Shown here piece after piece: positions 17,570 through 27,161 of a stretch of DNA of 64,000 nucleotides (its first letter is position 1; each line of letters opens with the position of its first letter). The notes beneath the pieces are model-generated. The model searched no databases. It saw only the letters and a list, made by a program, of their open reading frames with translations, and was not told where the DNA came from. The stretch is from contig NZ_FORF01000013.1 in the NCBI RefSeq assembly GCF_900113935.1, positions 1 through 64,000 of the forward strand, read 5' to 3'. The stretch is from Aquamicrobium aerolatum DSM 21857 (GTDB lineage Bacteria > Pseudomonadota > Alphaproteobacteria > Rhizobiales > Rhizobiaceae). Both the position numbers and the translations under genes were made by a program.

Positions 17570-18265
17570 ATGACTGATGCTGTTGCTGATCGCCTGATCG
17601 TGGGTCTGGACCTGGCGCATGTCGCTGACGCCGAGAAGGTGGTGAAGGAACTGGACGGCGTCGCGCACTTCTACAAGGTCGGATATCGGCTTGCCTATAA
17701 TGGCGGCCTGGAATTTGCCCGCGATCTCGTGCGTGACGGCAAGAGCGTGTTTCTCGATCTGAAGCTGCTCGACATCGACAATACGGTGGCGGAAGGCGTG
17801 GAGAACATCGCCAAGATGGGCTTCAGGATGCTGACGCTGCATGCTTACCCCAAGGCGATGCGGGCCGCCGTGGCTGCTGCCAAGGGATCGGACCTGACGC
17901 TTCTCGGCGTCACGGTGTTGACGTCGATGGATGCCGAGGATCTCAAGGAGGCAGGCTACCAGGACGACCCGCAGACGCTGGTGCTGCGCCGTGCCCGTCA
18001 AGCACTCGACGCCGGCATGGGCGGCATCGTCTGTGCGGCGACCGAAGCTGCTGCCGTGCGGCAGATCGTCGGCGCGGACATGGCGGTGGTCACGCCCGGT
18101 ATCCGTCCGGCGGGTGCCGATCAGGGTGACCAGAAGCGCGTGATGACGCCGCGCGATGCATTGGTTGCGGGCGCGAGCCATCTTGTCGTGGCACGTCCGA
18201 TCATTGCAGCGCCTGATCGTCGTGCGGCGGCGCAGGCCATTCTCGCCGACATGGCGAGCGCGTAA
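17570..18265 (+). CDS. pyrF: Orotidine 5'-phosphate decarboxylase
   Basis: A 231-residue TIM-barrel enzyme for the last step of UMP synthesis. The catalytic Asp-Lys-Asp network is visible in [10 protein letters not shown] (D63, K65, D68) with the phosphate-side lysine in YKVG (K36). The C-terminal phosphate-binding block [16 protein letters not shown] is canonical. The ATG at 17570 follows AAGGAG; a longer in-frame reading upstream is not needed. It sits at the end of an FMN reductase-phosphatase-pyrF string, followed by a DUF1330 gene after 28 nt. Confidence 0.96.
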   Translation: MTDAVADRLIVGLDLAHVADAEKVVKELDGVAHFYKVGYRLAYNGGLEFARDLVRDGKSVFLDLKLLDIDNTVAEGVENIAKMGFRMLTLHAYPKAMRAAVAAAKGSDLTLLGVTVLTSMDAEDLKEAGYQDDPQTLVLRRARQALDAGMGGIVCAATEAAAVRQIVGADMAVVTPGIRPAGADQGDQKRVMTPRDALVAGASHLVVARPIIAAPDRRAAAQAILADMASA

Positions 18266-18293
18266 AATTCAACATTGGGAGGAGAACCGGAAC

Positions 18294-18581
18294 ATGGCAA
18301 AGGGATACTGGATCGCTCATGTCAATGTGCGCGATGCCGAGCGTTATAAGGACTATGTCTCGACCGCAAAGCCTGCTTTCGAACGCTATGGTGCCAATTT
18401 TCTGGCGCGGGGCGGGGCTTATCAGACGCTTGAAGGGCGCGCGTTCGCGCGCAATGTCGTAATAGAGTTTCCCTCGCTTCAGGCGGCGCTTGATTGCTAC
18501 AACTCGCCCGAATATCAGGCGGCAAAAGCGATCCGCGTGACTGTCGCTGATGGTGAAATCACCATCGTCGAGGGTGCGTAG
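18294..18581 (+). CDS. DUF1330 domain protein
   Basis: A 95-residue small soluble protein of the DUF1330 family (dimeric alpha-beta barrel, ferredoxin-like fold). Typical features are GYWIAHVNVRD at the N-terminus, RGGAYQTLEG in the middle and the Y-NSPEYQAAKAIR block near the end. Function is unknown for the family. The ATG at 18294 is preceded by a strong GGGAGGAG. It follows pyrF by 28 nt and is likely co-transcribed. Confidence 0.92.
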   Translation: MAKGYWIAHVNVRDAERYKDYVSTAKPAFERYGANFLARGGAYQTLEGRAFARNVVIEFPSLQAALDCYNSPEYQAAKAIRVTVADGEITIVEGA

Positions 18582-18601
18582 CCTTCCTTGAAGCTATTTT
18601 C

Positions 18602-18627
18602 GTCGTGCATCGAGAAGGGTGCACGAC
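18602..18627 (+). terminator. Hairpin downstream of DUF1330 gene
   Basis: An 8-bp stem (GTCGTGCA at 18602-18609 with TGCACGAC at 18620-18627) lies 20 nt past the DUF1330 stop and about 160 nt before phaZ. There is no T-run, so it may be a weak or factor-dependent terminator. Confidence 0.4.
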
Positions 18628-18788
18628 ATCGCCTTGAAGGTAGCAGAAACGGAACAAACGCTCCGGTTCCTCGTTGTTGCTGGCAAAATATTCTGTTGCA
18701 TCGCAGCAAAAGACTGTTAGCTTTTGCACAATTGCACGAATGTCGACCGGCTCCCATTGCCGCTGCCGGCCGCGGCCCGAGGGTACCG

Positions 18789-20075
18789 ATGTACTATCAG
18801 CTTTACGAACTGAACCATGCCATCTTGCAGCCATATCGCGCCGGCGCAGACGCGCTGAAGCTGTTCTACCAGAACCCGCTTAATCCGTTCTCGATGACGC
18901 CGTTCGGTCGCTCCGCCGCCGCCGCCGCCGAAGTTTTCGAACGCACCACACGTCGCTATGCCAAGCCGGCCTTCGGGCTGGACTGCACGACTGTCGATGG
19001 CGATTTGGTTGCGATGCGCGAACAGGTGGTCTGGTCGCGTCCGTTCTGCCAGCTGGTGCATTTCGAGCGGGATCTGCCGCGCGAGCGCAAGCCCGATCAG
19101 AAGCTACTGATCGTGGCGCCGATGTCCGGTCACTACGCGACGCTGCTGCGCGGCACGGTCGAGGCGATGAGCCAGCACGCCGACGTCTACATTACCGACT
19201 GGACGGACGCGCGCATGGTGCCGCTGTCGGACGGGCGTTTCGACCTCGACGACTATATCGACTACATCATCGACATGCTGCACCATATTGGCCCCGGTAC
19301 ACACGTCATGGCGGTGTGCCAGCCTTCTGTGCCGGTGCTGGCGGCAGTTGCCGTCATGGAAAGTCGGGGTGATCGCATGGCGCCGGCTTCGATGACGCTG
19401 ATGGGCGGGCCCATCGACACGCGCCGCAATCCGACCGCTGTCAATAAGCTGGCCGAAGAGAAAGGGATCGACTGGTTTCGCGACAACGTCATCATGCAGG
19501 TGCCGTTTCCCAATCCCGGCTTCATGCGCGACGTCTATCCCGGCTTTCTTCAATTGTCGGGTTTCATGACCATGAATCTTGACCGCCACCTGATCGCGCA
19601 GAAGGATTTCTTCGTCAATCTGGTGAAAAATGACGGAGATTCGGCGGAGAAACACCGCGATTTCTATGATGAATATCTCGCGGTGATGGATTTGACGGCG
19701 GAGTTTTATCTGCAGACCGTCGAGACGGTGTTCTGCAATCACGACCTGCCAAAAGGCACGATGATGCATCGCGGCCAGGCAATTGACCCGAGCGCGGTGC
19801 GCAATGTCGCGCTGTTCACGGTCGAAGGCGAGAACGACGACATTTCCGGCCTCGGCCAGACGCAGGCTGCACACGATCTGTGCAGCAATATCCCGCCGGA
19901 AAAGCGTGCCCACTACATGCAGCCGCAGGTTGGGCATTATGGCGTGTTCAACGGCTCGCGTTTCCGCGCGCAGATCGTACCCCGGATCGTCGATTTCATC
20001 GCGGCCAATGCGATGGCAGACGCGCAGAAACCAAAAGCGGCGGCCAAACCGCGCCTTGTTTCAACGAGAAAATGA
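18789..20075 (+). CDS. phaZ: Intracellular polyhydroxyalkanoate (PHB) depolymerase
   Basis: A 428-residue intracellular depolymerase that mobilises native PHB granules. It resembles Ralstonia PhaZ1 with an alpha/beta hydrolase core and a cysteine nucleophile. The nucleophile is in MAVCQPSVP (C177), the acid in VEGENDDISG, and the histidine in QVGHYGVFNG. It has no signal peptide, as expected for the intracellular type. The start is the ATG at 18789; the in-frame region upstream lacks family similarity. The ribosome site (GAGGGTACCG) is modest. No PHB synthase is in the window. Confidence 0.95.
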   Translation: MYYQLYELNHAILQPYRAGADALKLFYQNPLNPFSMTPFGRSAAAAAEVFERTTRRYAKPAFGLDCTTVDGDLVAMREQVVWSRPFCQLVHFERDLPRERKPDQKLLIVAPMSGHYATLLRGTVEAMSQHADVYITDWTDARMVPLSDGRFDLDDYIDYIIDMLHHIGPGTHVMAVCQPSVPVLAAVAVMESRGDRMAPASMTLMGGPIDTRRNPTAVNKLAEEKGIDWFRDNVIMQVPFPNPGFMRDVYPGFLQLSGFMTMNLDRHLIAQKDFFVNLVKNDGDSAEKHRDFYDEYLAVMDLTAEFYLQTVETVFCNHDLPKGTMMHRGQAIDPSAVRNVALFTVEGENDDISGLGQTQAAHDLCSNIPPEKRAHYMQPQVGHYGVFNGSRFRAQIVPRIVDFIAANAMADAQKPKAAAKPRLVSTRK

Positions 20076-20181
20076 TGGTCGTCGTCTGTCGGTGTGGAAT
20101 TGCTGTCACACCGGCACACTCACGGTAACCATGTTCGCATTGACGCCCGCAGCTTCGATTGACTTGCCCCTGACTGGACGG

Positions 20182-20196
20182 TTAACGTTTCATTAA
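20182..20196 (+). promoter_or_regulatory. Predicted CtrA binding site
   Basis: A perfect TTAA-N7-TTAA box (TTAACGTTTCATTAA), the alphaproteobacterial CtrA consensus, centred about 43 nt upstream of the cysteine-peptidase start. Its position is suited to activation or repression of that gene. Confidence 0.6.
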
Positions 20197-20231
20197 CGAC
20201 CTACAGATTCAGTGAGCTCGGGGTGGCGAGA

Positions 20232-20855
20232 ATGAAAGCCAACAAGGACGGATGGCGGTTGTGGCCGCTGGCAGCCTCAGCGCTGTTCTTTGCCGCCACG
20301 ACCAGCAGCACTTCCCAGGCGTCCGGCGTTCACTCGATGATTACCGGCGGACTGACGTCGCAGCCGATCGGTCATTATGAGTTCTGCCAGACCAATTCAG
20401 CAGAATGCTCGATCCGTGTCCTCGATAGTGGACCGATGACGCTGACGGATGACAACTGGAAACTGATCTCACGCATCAACAGGGCGGTGAACGATGCCGT
20501 CACGCCGATGAGCGACTTCGACATCTATGGTAAGGAAGAGCATTGGGCTTATCCTGACCAGGGCGTCGGTGATTGCGAAGACTATGTTCTGGAAAAGCGT
20601 CGCCAGCTTGCGTCAGAAGGTATTTCACTGTCCAACCTGCTGATCACCGTTCTGCGCAAGCCGGATGGGGAAGGTCATGCGGTCCTCACCGTACGTACGG
20701 ATCGCGGTGATTTCGTGCTCGACAACCTGAATGACGATGTCAAGCTCTGGTACAAGACGGGCTATCAGTTTCTCAAGCGACAGGCAGCAACCCATACAGG
20801 CCGTTGGGTTTCCTTGCGTGAAGATCAGAACATGCTCGTCGGTGCCGTCCAGTAG
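20232..20855 (+). CDS. Bacterial transglutaminase-like cysteine peptidase (BTLCP)
   Basis: A 207-residue exported protein of the BTLCP family (formerly DUF920). The N-terminal hydrophobic stretch (about 9-30) looks like a signal peptide. The papain-like triad is visible: Cys115 in GVGDCEDYVLEKR, His149 in GEGHAVLTVRT and Asp164 in VLDNLNDDV. Family members act on or near the cell envelope and in some proteobacteria work with c-di-GMP-controlled adhesin systems (LapG), though this single-gene rhizobial form is not tied to an adhesin here. I use ATG 20232; GTG 20223 is in frame and possible. A CtrA box lies just upstream, suggesting cell-cycle control. Confidence 0.88.
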   Translation: MKANKDGWRLWPLAASALFFAATTSSTSQASGVHSMITGGLTSQPIGHYEFCQTNSAECSIRVLDSGPMTLTDDNWKLISRINRAVNDAVTPMSDFDIYGKEEHWAYPDQGVGDCEDYVLEKRRQLASEGISLSNLLITVLRKPDGEGHAVLTVRTDRGDFVLDNLNDDVKLWYKTGYQFLKRQAATHTGRWVSLREDQNMLVGAVQ

Positions 20856-20886
20856 GCTGAACTGCGACCACACCGCAGACTTCTAT

Positions 20887-22443
20887 TCACGCAGCCTGCT
20901 GCAACAGGCGCTCGCCGGCAATCCGATAGGAGATCGCCTCGGCGACATGTAGCCGTCCCACAACGGCGTTCCCTTGCAGGTCTGCCAATGTTCGCGCAAC
21001 CTTCAAGACACGATGATAGGCGCGTGCCGACAGGCCAAGCCGGTCGCTGGCGTCGCGCAGAAGCGTGATGGCGGCAATGTCCGGGGCGGCGATTTCCTCG
21101 ATCAGTGCCGTGGGACAGTTGGCGTTGACCGTCACGGTTTCGAAGCCGAGGCTGGCATAGCGCGCAGCTTGTATGTCCCGCGCCTGTTGAACCCTCGCAG
21201 CGACGGTTGCGCTTGTCTCGGCGCGCGCCGGGCCGATCAACTCGGCGGCTGAGACGGCGGGTACATTGACGCGCAGATCGATGCGGTCGAGCAGCGGGCC
21301 GGAGATGCGCGCCTGATAGTCGGACTGGCATCTTTGACCACGCGCGCAACGATGATCCGGCTCACCTGCCATCCCGCAGCGGCATGGGTTCATCGCCGCA
21401 ATCAGCTGAAAGCGGGCCGGGTAGGTCACGCGGCCATTGGCACGCGCAACGACGCATTCACCCGCCTCCAGTGGCTGGCGCAGCGAATCGAGTGCCTGTG
21501 GCGTGAATTCGGGCAGTTCATCCAGAAACAACACGCCATGATGGGCGAGAGAGGCTTCTCCGGGACGCACGCGCAACCCACCACCGGTCAGGGCAGCCAT
21601 GGTCGCGGAATGATGCGGCGCGCGAAACGGGCGACGGTCCGACAGCTTGCCTCCGGCGATTTCACCGGCCACCGAGGCGACCATCGACACTTCCAGAAGT
21701 TCGCGCGGGGAAAGCGGTGGCAGGATCGACGGCAGTCTCTGCGCCAGCATCGATTTGCCGCTACCGGGAGGGCCGATCATGAGAAGATTGTGGCCACCGG
21801 CGGCGGCAATCTCCAGTGCGCGACGGGCCGCCTCCTGACCTTTAATGTCCGAAAGGTCTGGCAGGTCGTTTGGAGGTGCGTGAACGGCAGGTTGTGGGCG
21901 CGTCAGCACCTGGGTGCCGCGGAAATGATTGGCGATGGCGATCAGGCTGCGTGGCGCGAGGATGTCTATATTCTCGCCGGCCCAGGCCGCCTCTGCACCG
22001 ACGGAGTGCGGACAGATCAGGCCCTTGTGCATCTCATTGGCGCCGATGGCCGCCGGCAGCGCACCGACCACTGGTGCAATCGTTCCGTCGAGCGCCAGTT
22101 CGCCGATGACGACATAGGGGGCAAGCGCGTCAGCGGGCAGGACACCGATCGCGCTCATCAGCCCGAGTGCGATCGGCAGGTCGTAGTGACTGCCTTCTTT
22201 CGGCAGGTCGGCAGGTGCTAGATTGATTGTGACCTTCTTGGCGGGCATCGAGAGCCCCGAGGCATATAAGGCGGCCTGAATGCGCTCGCGGCTTTCGCCT
22301 ACGGCCTTGTCGGCGAGGCCGACAATGTGCATCCCGACCTTGCCCGGTCCGACCATGACCTGCACATCGACCGGCACCGCCTCCACACCGTTGAATGCGA
22401 TTGTCGTGACGCGAGAAACCACCGCCCCCTCCAGCGTGGCCAC
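20887..22443 (-). CDS. comM: Magnesium chelatase-like AAA+ protein (ComM/YifB)
   Basis: A 518-residue AAA+ protein of the YifB/ComM family. ComM is a hexameric helicase that promotes branch migration in natural transformation. An N-terminal Lon-like domain (about 20-170) precedes the Mg-chelatase AAA+ core with Walker A GPPGSGKS (224-231), Walker B VLFLDELPEF and the sensor regions. A cysteine cluster (CRCG, then two further Cys) is family-typical. The first start is GTG 22443, but GTG 22422 has GGAGG at good spacing and would give the usual MVSRV-type N-terminus. It converges on the cysteine-peptidase gene. Confidence 0.93.
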   Translation of the reverse strand: MATLEGAVVSRVTTIAFNGVEAVPVDVQVMVGPGKVGMHIVGLADKAVGESRERIQAALYASGLSMPAKKVTINLAPADLPKEGSHYDLPIALGLMSAIGVLPADALAPYVVIGELALDGTIAPVVGALPAAIGANEMHKGLICPHSVGAEAAWAGENIDILAPRSLIAIANHFRGTQVLTRPQPAVHAPPNDLPDLSDIKGQEAARRALEIAAAGGHNLLMIGPPGSGKSMLAQRLPSILPPLSPRELLEVSMVASVAGEIAGGKLSDRRPFRAPHHSATMAALTGGGLRVRPGEASLAHHGVLFLDELPEFTPQALDSLRQPLEAGECVVARANGRVTYPARFQLIAAMNPCRCGMAGEPDHRCARGQRCQSDYQARISGPLLDRIDLRVNVPAVSAAELIGPARAETSATVAARVQQARDIQAARYASLGFETVTVNANCPTALIEEIAAPDIAAITLLRDASDRLGLSARAYHRVLKVARTLADLQGNAVVGRLHVAEAISYRIAGERLLQQAA

Positions 22444-22599
22444 AAAGGCTACAATGCGAGTTCTCTAGCGACACCAATGAAGCATAAAAAGCGGAGTCTT
22501 TCAAGAACAAAATAAGAACATATCAAATTCAATAAATATCGATAGTTGTGTCCATTTGTAACAATGGAGCGAGTGTTGCGAGGTCCGGAAAGATACGAA

Positions 22600-23067
22600 C
22601 TATAGAGTGCGTGCGACTTCCTCCAGTTGTTCGGCGCACTGGCCCCATCCTTCGTGGAAGCCCATCTTTTCGTGAGCCGCGCGGTCTTCTTCCTTCCAGT
22701 GCAGAGCCCGCGCGGTGTAGCGGGTCTTGTCGCCCTCGTCCTCGAAGGAGATGACGGCGGTAAAGAAGGGGTTTTCCGCCGGGGTCCAGGCATCGGTGTA
22801 GGCGTCGGTGAACACCAGTTTTTCGTTTGGAACGACTTCCAGATAGACGCCGCGTGACGGGAACTCCTCACCGTCAGGATTGCGCATGGTAATCAGGTTG
22901 GCGCCGCCAGGACGCAGGTCGAGCGAAGCGGATGCCGTCTCCCAGGGACGGGGGGCAAACCATTTCACCAGCAGGTCGGGCTCGGTCCAGCAGCGCCAGA
23001 CCTTGTCACGCGGCGCATCGATAAGGCGTGTCAGAACCAGTTCGTGAACGGTTTCGGAGCCCGACAT
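22600..23067 (-). CDS. SRPBCC / AHSA1 (START-like) domain protein
   Basis: A 155-residue soluble protein of the AHSA1 (activator of Hsp90 ATPase homologue 1-like) branch of the SRPBCC superfamily. The start motif LTRLIDAPRDKVWRCWTEPDLLVKWFAP, the middle RPGGANLITMRNPDGEEFP and the C-terminal HEKMGFHEGWGQCAEQLE are typical. These proteins form a hydrophobic ligand cavity; the ligand is unknown. It starts at ATG 23067 behind an AGGAGGAA-type site. It is transcribed in the same direction as gshB upstream, 68 nt apart. Confidence 0.9.
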   Translation of the reverse strand: MSGSETVHELVLTRLIDAPRDKVWRCWTEPDLLVKWFAPRPWETASASLDLRPGGANLITMRNPDGEEFPSRGVYLEVVPNEKLVFTDAYTDAWTPAENPFFTAVISFEDEGDKTRYTARALHWKEEDRAAHEKMGFHEGWGQCAEQLEEVARTL

Positions 23068-23135
23068 GTCTTCCTCCTGATGAAATGGGGTTTACCCAAA
23101 CGTCACAGGAGGAAGAGAGTTCCCGATAGGCGCGA

Positions 23136-24077
23136 TCAGGCGCGCTTGGCTTCGACCGCGTCCCAGAACAAGGCCGCGATGTCGGCGCCGCCGAACCGCT
23201 TGACCTCGCGGATGCCGGTCGGCGAGGTGACGTTGATCTCGGTCATGTAGTCGCCGATGACGTCGATGCCGACGAGGATGAAGCCGCGTTCCTTCAGCGA
23301 CGGGCCGATGCGGGCGCAGATTTCACGTTCGCGCGCGGTCAGTTCGGTCGGCTCGGCGCGCCCGCCTGCATGCATGTTGGAGCGGGCGTCGTGTTCGGCC
23401 GGTACACGGTTGATCGCGCCGACCGGCTCGCCGTCGATCAGGATGATGCGCTTGTCACCCTTGCGCACGTCCTTGAGATAGCGCTGCACGATATAGGGTT
23501 CGCGGAACATCTGATCGAACATTTCGAGGAGCGAGGACAGGTTGCGGTCGGCTTCGTGCAGGTGGAAGATGCCAGCGCCGCCATTGCCGTAGAGCGGCTT
23601 GACGATGATGTCGCCATGCTGCTTACGGAACGCGTCGACCTCGCGCGGGTCTTTGGTGATCAGCGTTTCCGGCATCAGGTCGGGAAATTCGGTGACGAAG
23701 ATCTTTTCCGGGCTGTTGCGCACCCAGGCCGGATCGTTGACCACCAGCGTCTGCGGGTGGATGCGCTCCAGAAGATGCGTGGTGGTGATGTAGTTCATGT
23801 CGAAGGGCGGGTCCTGGCGCAGCAGGATCACGTCCATTTCCGACAGGTCGGTGCGCACTTCTTCGCCAAGCGTGTAGTGGTCGCCCTGAACGTCGCGCAC
23901 CTCCATGGCCTCGATGCGGGCATAGATCTTGCCGCCTTCCATCGAAAGCCGGTCGGGCGTGTAGTGGAACAGCTTGTGGCCGCGTCGTTGCGCCTCGAGC
24001 GACAGGGCAAAAGACGTGTCGCCTGCAATCGAGACGGTGGAGATGTGGTCCATCTGGACCGCGACCTTCAGGGCCAT
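23136..24077 (-). CDS. gshB: Glutathione synthetase
   Basis: A 313-residue ATP-grasp enzyme joining gamma-glutamylcysteine and glycine. N-terminal substrate domain [17 protein letters not shown] and [20 protein letters not shown] are diagnostic. The ATP-grasp core shows [14 protein letters not shown], and the C-terminal metal/substrate residues are in [22 protein letters not shown]. The start is ATG 24077; the longer open frame upstream is not conserved. It forms a minus-strand series with the AHSA1 gene and comM. In several Rhizobiales gshB neighbours rsmI and yraN; here those lie about 27 kb away. Confidence 0.97.
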   Translation of the reverse strand: MALKVAVQMDHISTVSIAGDTSFALSLEAQRRGHKLFHYTPDRLSMEGGKIYARIEAMEVRDVQGDHYTLGEEVRTDLSEMDVILLRQDPPFDMNYITTTHLLERIHPQTLVVNDPAWVRNSPEKIFVTEFPDLMPETLITKDPREVDAFRKQHGDIIVKPLYGNGGAGIFHLHEADRNLSSLLEMFDQMFREPYIVQRYLKDVRKGDKRIILIDGEPVGAINRVPAEHDARSNMHAGGRAEPTELTAREREICARIGPSLKERGFILVGIDVIGDYMTEINVTSPTGIREVKRFGGADIAALFWDAVEAKRA

Positions 24078-24147
24078 GGCGGACTCTCGCTGTTCGGTTG
24101 ATGTCTGCGATGCTCTACAAGGTTGCGGGTTTGTTGCCAATCGCCAT

Positions 24148-25146
24148 CTATCCGGCGCGGCTGAGCGGCAGCGCCGGGGCAACCGCAGCATTGTCCTGCA
24201 GCGGCACGCCATGTGCCGGGGCGAGGCTGAGATAGTGGATGCGTTTCTGCTCGGCGCGGCCACGGGCGACGGAATCGAGGATCAGGCCGGCGACCATCAT
24301 GATCATCGACAGCGACAGCAGACCCATCGACAGGATCCAGGTCGGCATACGTGGCACGAGGCCGGTCAGCGCGTATTCGTACAGCACCGGAATGGCGAAC
24401 ACACCGCTCACGCCCAGAAAAACTGCCGACAACGCGCCGAAAAAGCGCGCCGGGCGCGTCTCCATCATCAGCATGGCGAACATCCAGAGGATCTTCGCGC
24501 CGTCACGGAAGGTCGACAGCTTCGATTGCGAACCTTCGGGGCGACGGCCGTAGTCGAGCGTCATCTCGCAGACCGGGATGCGCAGCATCGAGGCATGCAC
24601 CGACATTTCGGTTTCGATCTCGAACCCGGTTGACACTGCCGGGAAACTTTTGACGAAGCGACGGGAAAACACACGGTAGCCGGAAAAGATGTCGGTGAAG
24701 TCGCGTCCGAACAGGGACCGGTAGAGCAGGTTGAAAATGCTGTTGCCGAAGGCGTGACCGGCGCGACCTGCATCGTCCGTGACGCCTCTGCGGGTGCCGA
24801 CGACCATGTCGACCCGCTCGGTCACCAGCGCGTTGATGAGTTGCGGCGCGTCGTGCGGATCATAGGTGCCGTCGCCATCGGCCATAATGTAGATGTCCGC
24901 GTCAACGTCGGCAAACATGCGGCGCACGACGTTGCCCTTGCCCTGGCGCGGTTCGCGCACGACGATCGCGCCGGCAGCGCGCGCCTGCAAGGCGGTCAGG
25001 TCGCTGGAATTGTTGTCGTAGACATAGATGGCGGCCTGCGGCAGCGCGTCACGAAATCCGCGCACAACCGCGCCGATAGTCTGCTCCTCGTTGTAGCAGG
25101 GCAGCACCACCGCAATGGTCGGGTCGGGCCGGGACAGCACTTGCAT
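24148..25146 (-). CDS. Glycosyltransferase family 2, polyprenyl-phosphate hexose synthase type
   Basis: A 332-residue GT2 enzyme with a GT-A domain resembling dolichol-phosphate mannose synthase or Gtr[12 protein letters not shown], the metal-binding [14 protein letters not shown], and the acceptor region [24 protein letters not shown]. Two hydrophobic helices near the C-terminus (about 240-310) anchor it in the inner membrane. It probably transfers a sugar from a nucleotide donor to undecaprenyl phosphate. ATG 25146 is preferred because GGAG lies 9 nt upstream; GTG 25155 is the alternative. It is divergent from a GT-C-like membrane protein that could use its product. Confidence 0.88.
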   Translation of the reverse strand: MQVLSRPDPTIAVVLPCYNEEQTIGAVVRGFRDALPQAAIYVYDNNSSDLTALQARAAGAIVVREPRQGKGNVVRRMFADVDADIYIMADGDGTYDPHDAPQLINALVTERVDMVVGTRRGVTDDAGRAGHAFGNSIFNLLYRSLFGRDFTDIFSGYRVFSRRFVKSFPAVSTGFEIETEMSVHASMLRIPVCEMTLDYGRRPEGSQSKLSTFRDGAKILWMFAMLMMETRPARFFGALSAVFLGVSGVFAIPVLYEYALTGLVPRMPTWILSMGLLSLSMIMMVAGLILDSVARGRAEQKRIHYLSLAPAHGVPLQDNAAVAPALPLSRAG

Positions 25147-25229
25147 ATGGAGCACTCCGAGAAGGAAACGCGCTTGCGACGTCGGCTTTACTATTTCTTG
25201 AACGGGTTAAGGTCAGGTTAGGCGACAGC

Positions 25230-27056
25230 TTGGCAGAGGCGGATTTCAACTTGAGCAGCGTTTCCTCGTTATTTCGGACCGACGGGCGGTCTGCGGCGGT
25301 CCGCCATGCTGGTATCGCCATCGCGGTGACGCTGGCCTTTCTGGCTTTCCATGCAGCGCGTGGATTTCCGACGCTGACTGACAGCAAGGGCGACAATGAC
25401 AGCCTGTTACGACTGGTGCAGGTCCGCGACCTTCTGGCCGGTCAGTCATGGTTCGATCTGAACCAATATCGGATGGGGCTGGAAGGCGGTTTTGAGATGC
25501 ACTGGTCGCGGTTGATCGACCTGCCGATCGCGGTGCTCATCCTGACAGTCGGCGAAACGGCTGCATTGGTGATATGGCCGATGCTCTTGTTTGCGCTAAG
25601 CCTTTTTCTGATCATTCGCGCGACGCATCTGATTGGTGGGGATGCGGCAATTTTGCCGGCCGCCGTGACCGGCGGGCTGGCGCTGCTCTTCGTCAACGTC
25701 TTTGTGCCCGGCGCACTCGACCACCATAATGCCCAGCTGGCGTTGGCGCTTGGCACGATCTACGCGATGATGACCGCACTACAGGCAGGCAGCAGATCTG
25801 CCGCTTCCGGTGGGGCTGCGGCAGCTATCTGCGCTGCCCTGATGGTGGCCATCGGGATGGAGGCAGCGCCCTATGCCGCGGCGGCCTGTGCCGTTGCCGC
25901 GGGCGGATTTCTCGCTGGAGGCACTCGAAATGTGACGGTCGCGCGTTGGTTCGGGCTTGCTTTTGCAGGCACCGCAGCGCTTTGCCTTGGCGCGACCGTG
26001 CCACCGCAAAACTGGTTTCTGGTCGCGTGTGACGCGCTGTCATTGCCGCAGACCACGCTCGCCGTCCTTGGTGGTGGCGGGCTGGCACTGGTAACATTCA
26101 TCCCGTCGCTGTCACGCACATTTGCGATGCGTCTTTCTGCCTTGGTGGGGCTCGGCCTGTTCGCCACCTTCGTTGCGGTCAGCGCTTTCCCTCAATGTCT
26201 TGGCGATCCTTATGCCGACCTCGACCCCTTGCTGCGACGCTATTGGCTGAGTTCGGTCACCGAGGCGCAGTCCTTGTCTGCATTGATAGACGCGCGCGGA
26301 TACAGCACGATTGCAGGCTACTACGCCACGCCTCTCCTTGCGCTGATGGTTTTGGCCGTAGCAGCGCTGCGCCGAGGGTTCACCGCACCGGCGTTGGTAC
26401 TTGCGGTTTTCCTGACGCTGGCGGTGGCTGTTTCGTGCTGGCAGGTGCGCGGCGGTGTGTTTTCTGTGGCATTTGCTGCCATTGTTCTGGCTGCCTGGAT
26501 CGGCAGGTTGCGCATTGCTGCGCTGGACCAACGCAACCTGTGGGCACAATTGCCGATGGCGGCAGTCTGGCTCCTGTCCGTCAGTCTGCTGTGGCAAGCT
26601 GTTGGAGCCGCGGCTGAGCCCAAAACGGCGGATCTTGCGCGCAACTCCGATCTGGCCGAACCGCAGCAGCAGAGCTGGTGCTATTCGCTCAGCGATCTAG
26701 CGGAGCTGGCGCAATTGCCGGCAGGAACGGTACTGACGATCTCGAATCTCGGCTCGATTGTGCTGCGTCAGACGGGGCACCGGGTGCTGAACGGTCCTTA
26801 CCACCGTAACAATGACGGCAATCGGGCGGCGCTCGATCTGTTGATGGCTCCGCCAGCTGACGACGGGCGCGGCGCGCGGGCGCGTGGGATCGACTATGTT
26901 GCCTTCTGCCCCGGCAATCCTGAAACAGTGGCATTGGCGCATTGGGCACCAGCGGGTCTTGCAGCAGTGATGCTGGATGGAAGCATTCCGGACTGGCTCG
27001 AGCCGTTGACAGGCAGCGAAACATCGCCTTTGCAAATTTTTCGGGTAAGCCCTTGA
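25230..27056 (+). CDS. Polytopic membrane protein resembling GT-C glycosyltransferases (STT3-like)
   Basis: A roughly 608-residue integral membrane protein with about ten or more hydrophobic helices. An early periplasmic-loop motif (DSKGDNDSLLRLVQVRDLL, residues 51-69) and a later VPGALDHHNAQL (about 159-170) recall the acidic and DHH-like motifs of STT3/ArnT-type GT-C enzymes, which transfer sugars from polyprenyl phosphates outside the membrane. A soluble C-terminal domain follows (about 455-608). The TTG start at 25230 has only a weak ribosome site, so the start is uncertain. It is divergent from a GT2 polyprenyl-phosphate sugar synthase; the pair probably decorates a surface polymer or protein. 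I do not recognise a characterised orthologue. Confidence 0.72.
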   Translation: MAEADFNLSSVSSLFRTDGRSAAVRHAGIAIAVTLAFLAFHAARGFPTLTDSKGDNDSLLRLVQVRDLLAGQSWFDLNQYRMGLEGGFEMHWSRLIDLPIAVLILTVGETAALVIWPMLLFALSLFLIIRATHLIGGDAAILPAAVTGGLALLFVNVFVPGALDHHNAQLALALGTIYAMMTALQAGSRSAASGGAAAAICAALMVAIGMEAAPYAAAACAVAAGGFLAGGTRNVTVARWFGLAFAGTAALCLGATVPPQNWFLVACDALSLPQTTLAVLGGGGLALVTFIPSLSRTFAMRLSALVGLGLFATFVAVSAFPQCLGDPYADLDPLLRRYWLSSVTEAQSLSALIDARGYSTIAGYYATPLLALMVLAVAALRRGFTAPALVLAVFLTLAVAVSCWQVRGGVFSVAFAAIVLAAWIGRLRIAALDQRNLWAQLPMAAVWLLSVSLLWQAVGAAAEPKTADLARNSDLAEPQQQSWCYSLSDLAELAQLPAGTVLTISNLGSIVLRQTGHRVLNGPYHRNNDGNRAALDLLMAPPADDGRGARARGIDYVAFCPGNPETVALAHWAPAGLAAVMLDGSIPDWLEPLTGSETSPLQIFRVSP

Positions 27057-27161
27057 GAAGTCAGCCTCACAACAGATCGGGCGGATACCTTTCATTAAAG
27101 AAATCTGTGACAGCTTGCCGCCCGTCTCGGGCAAAACATAGACGACTGGAAAGAGAACATC

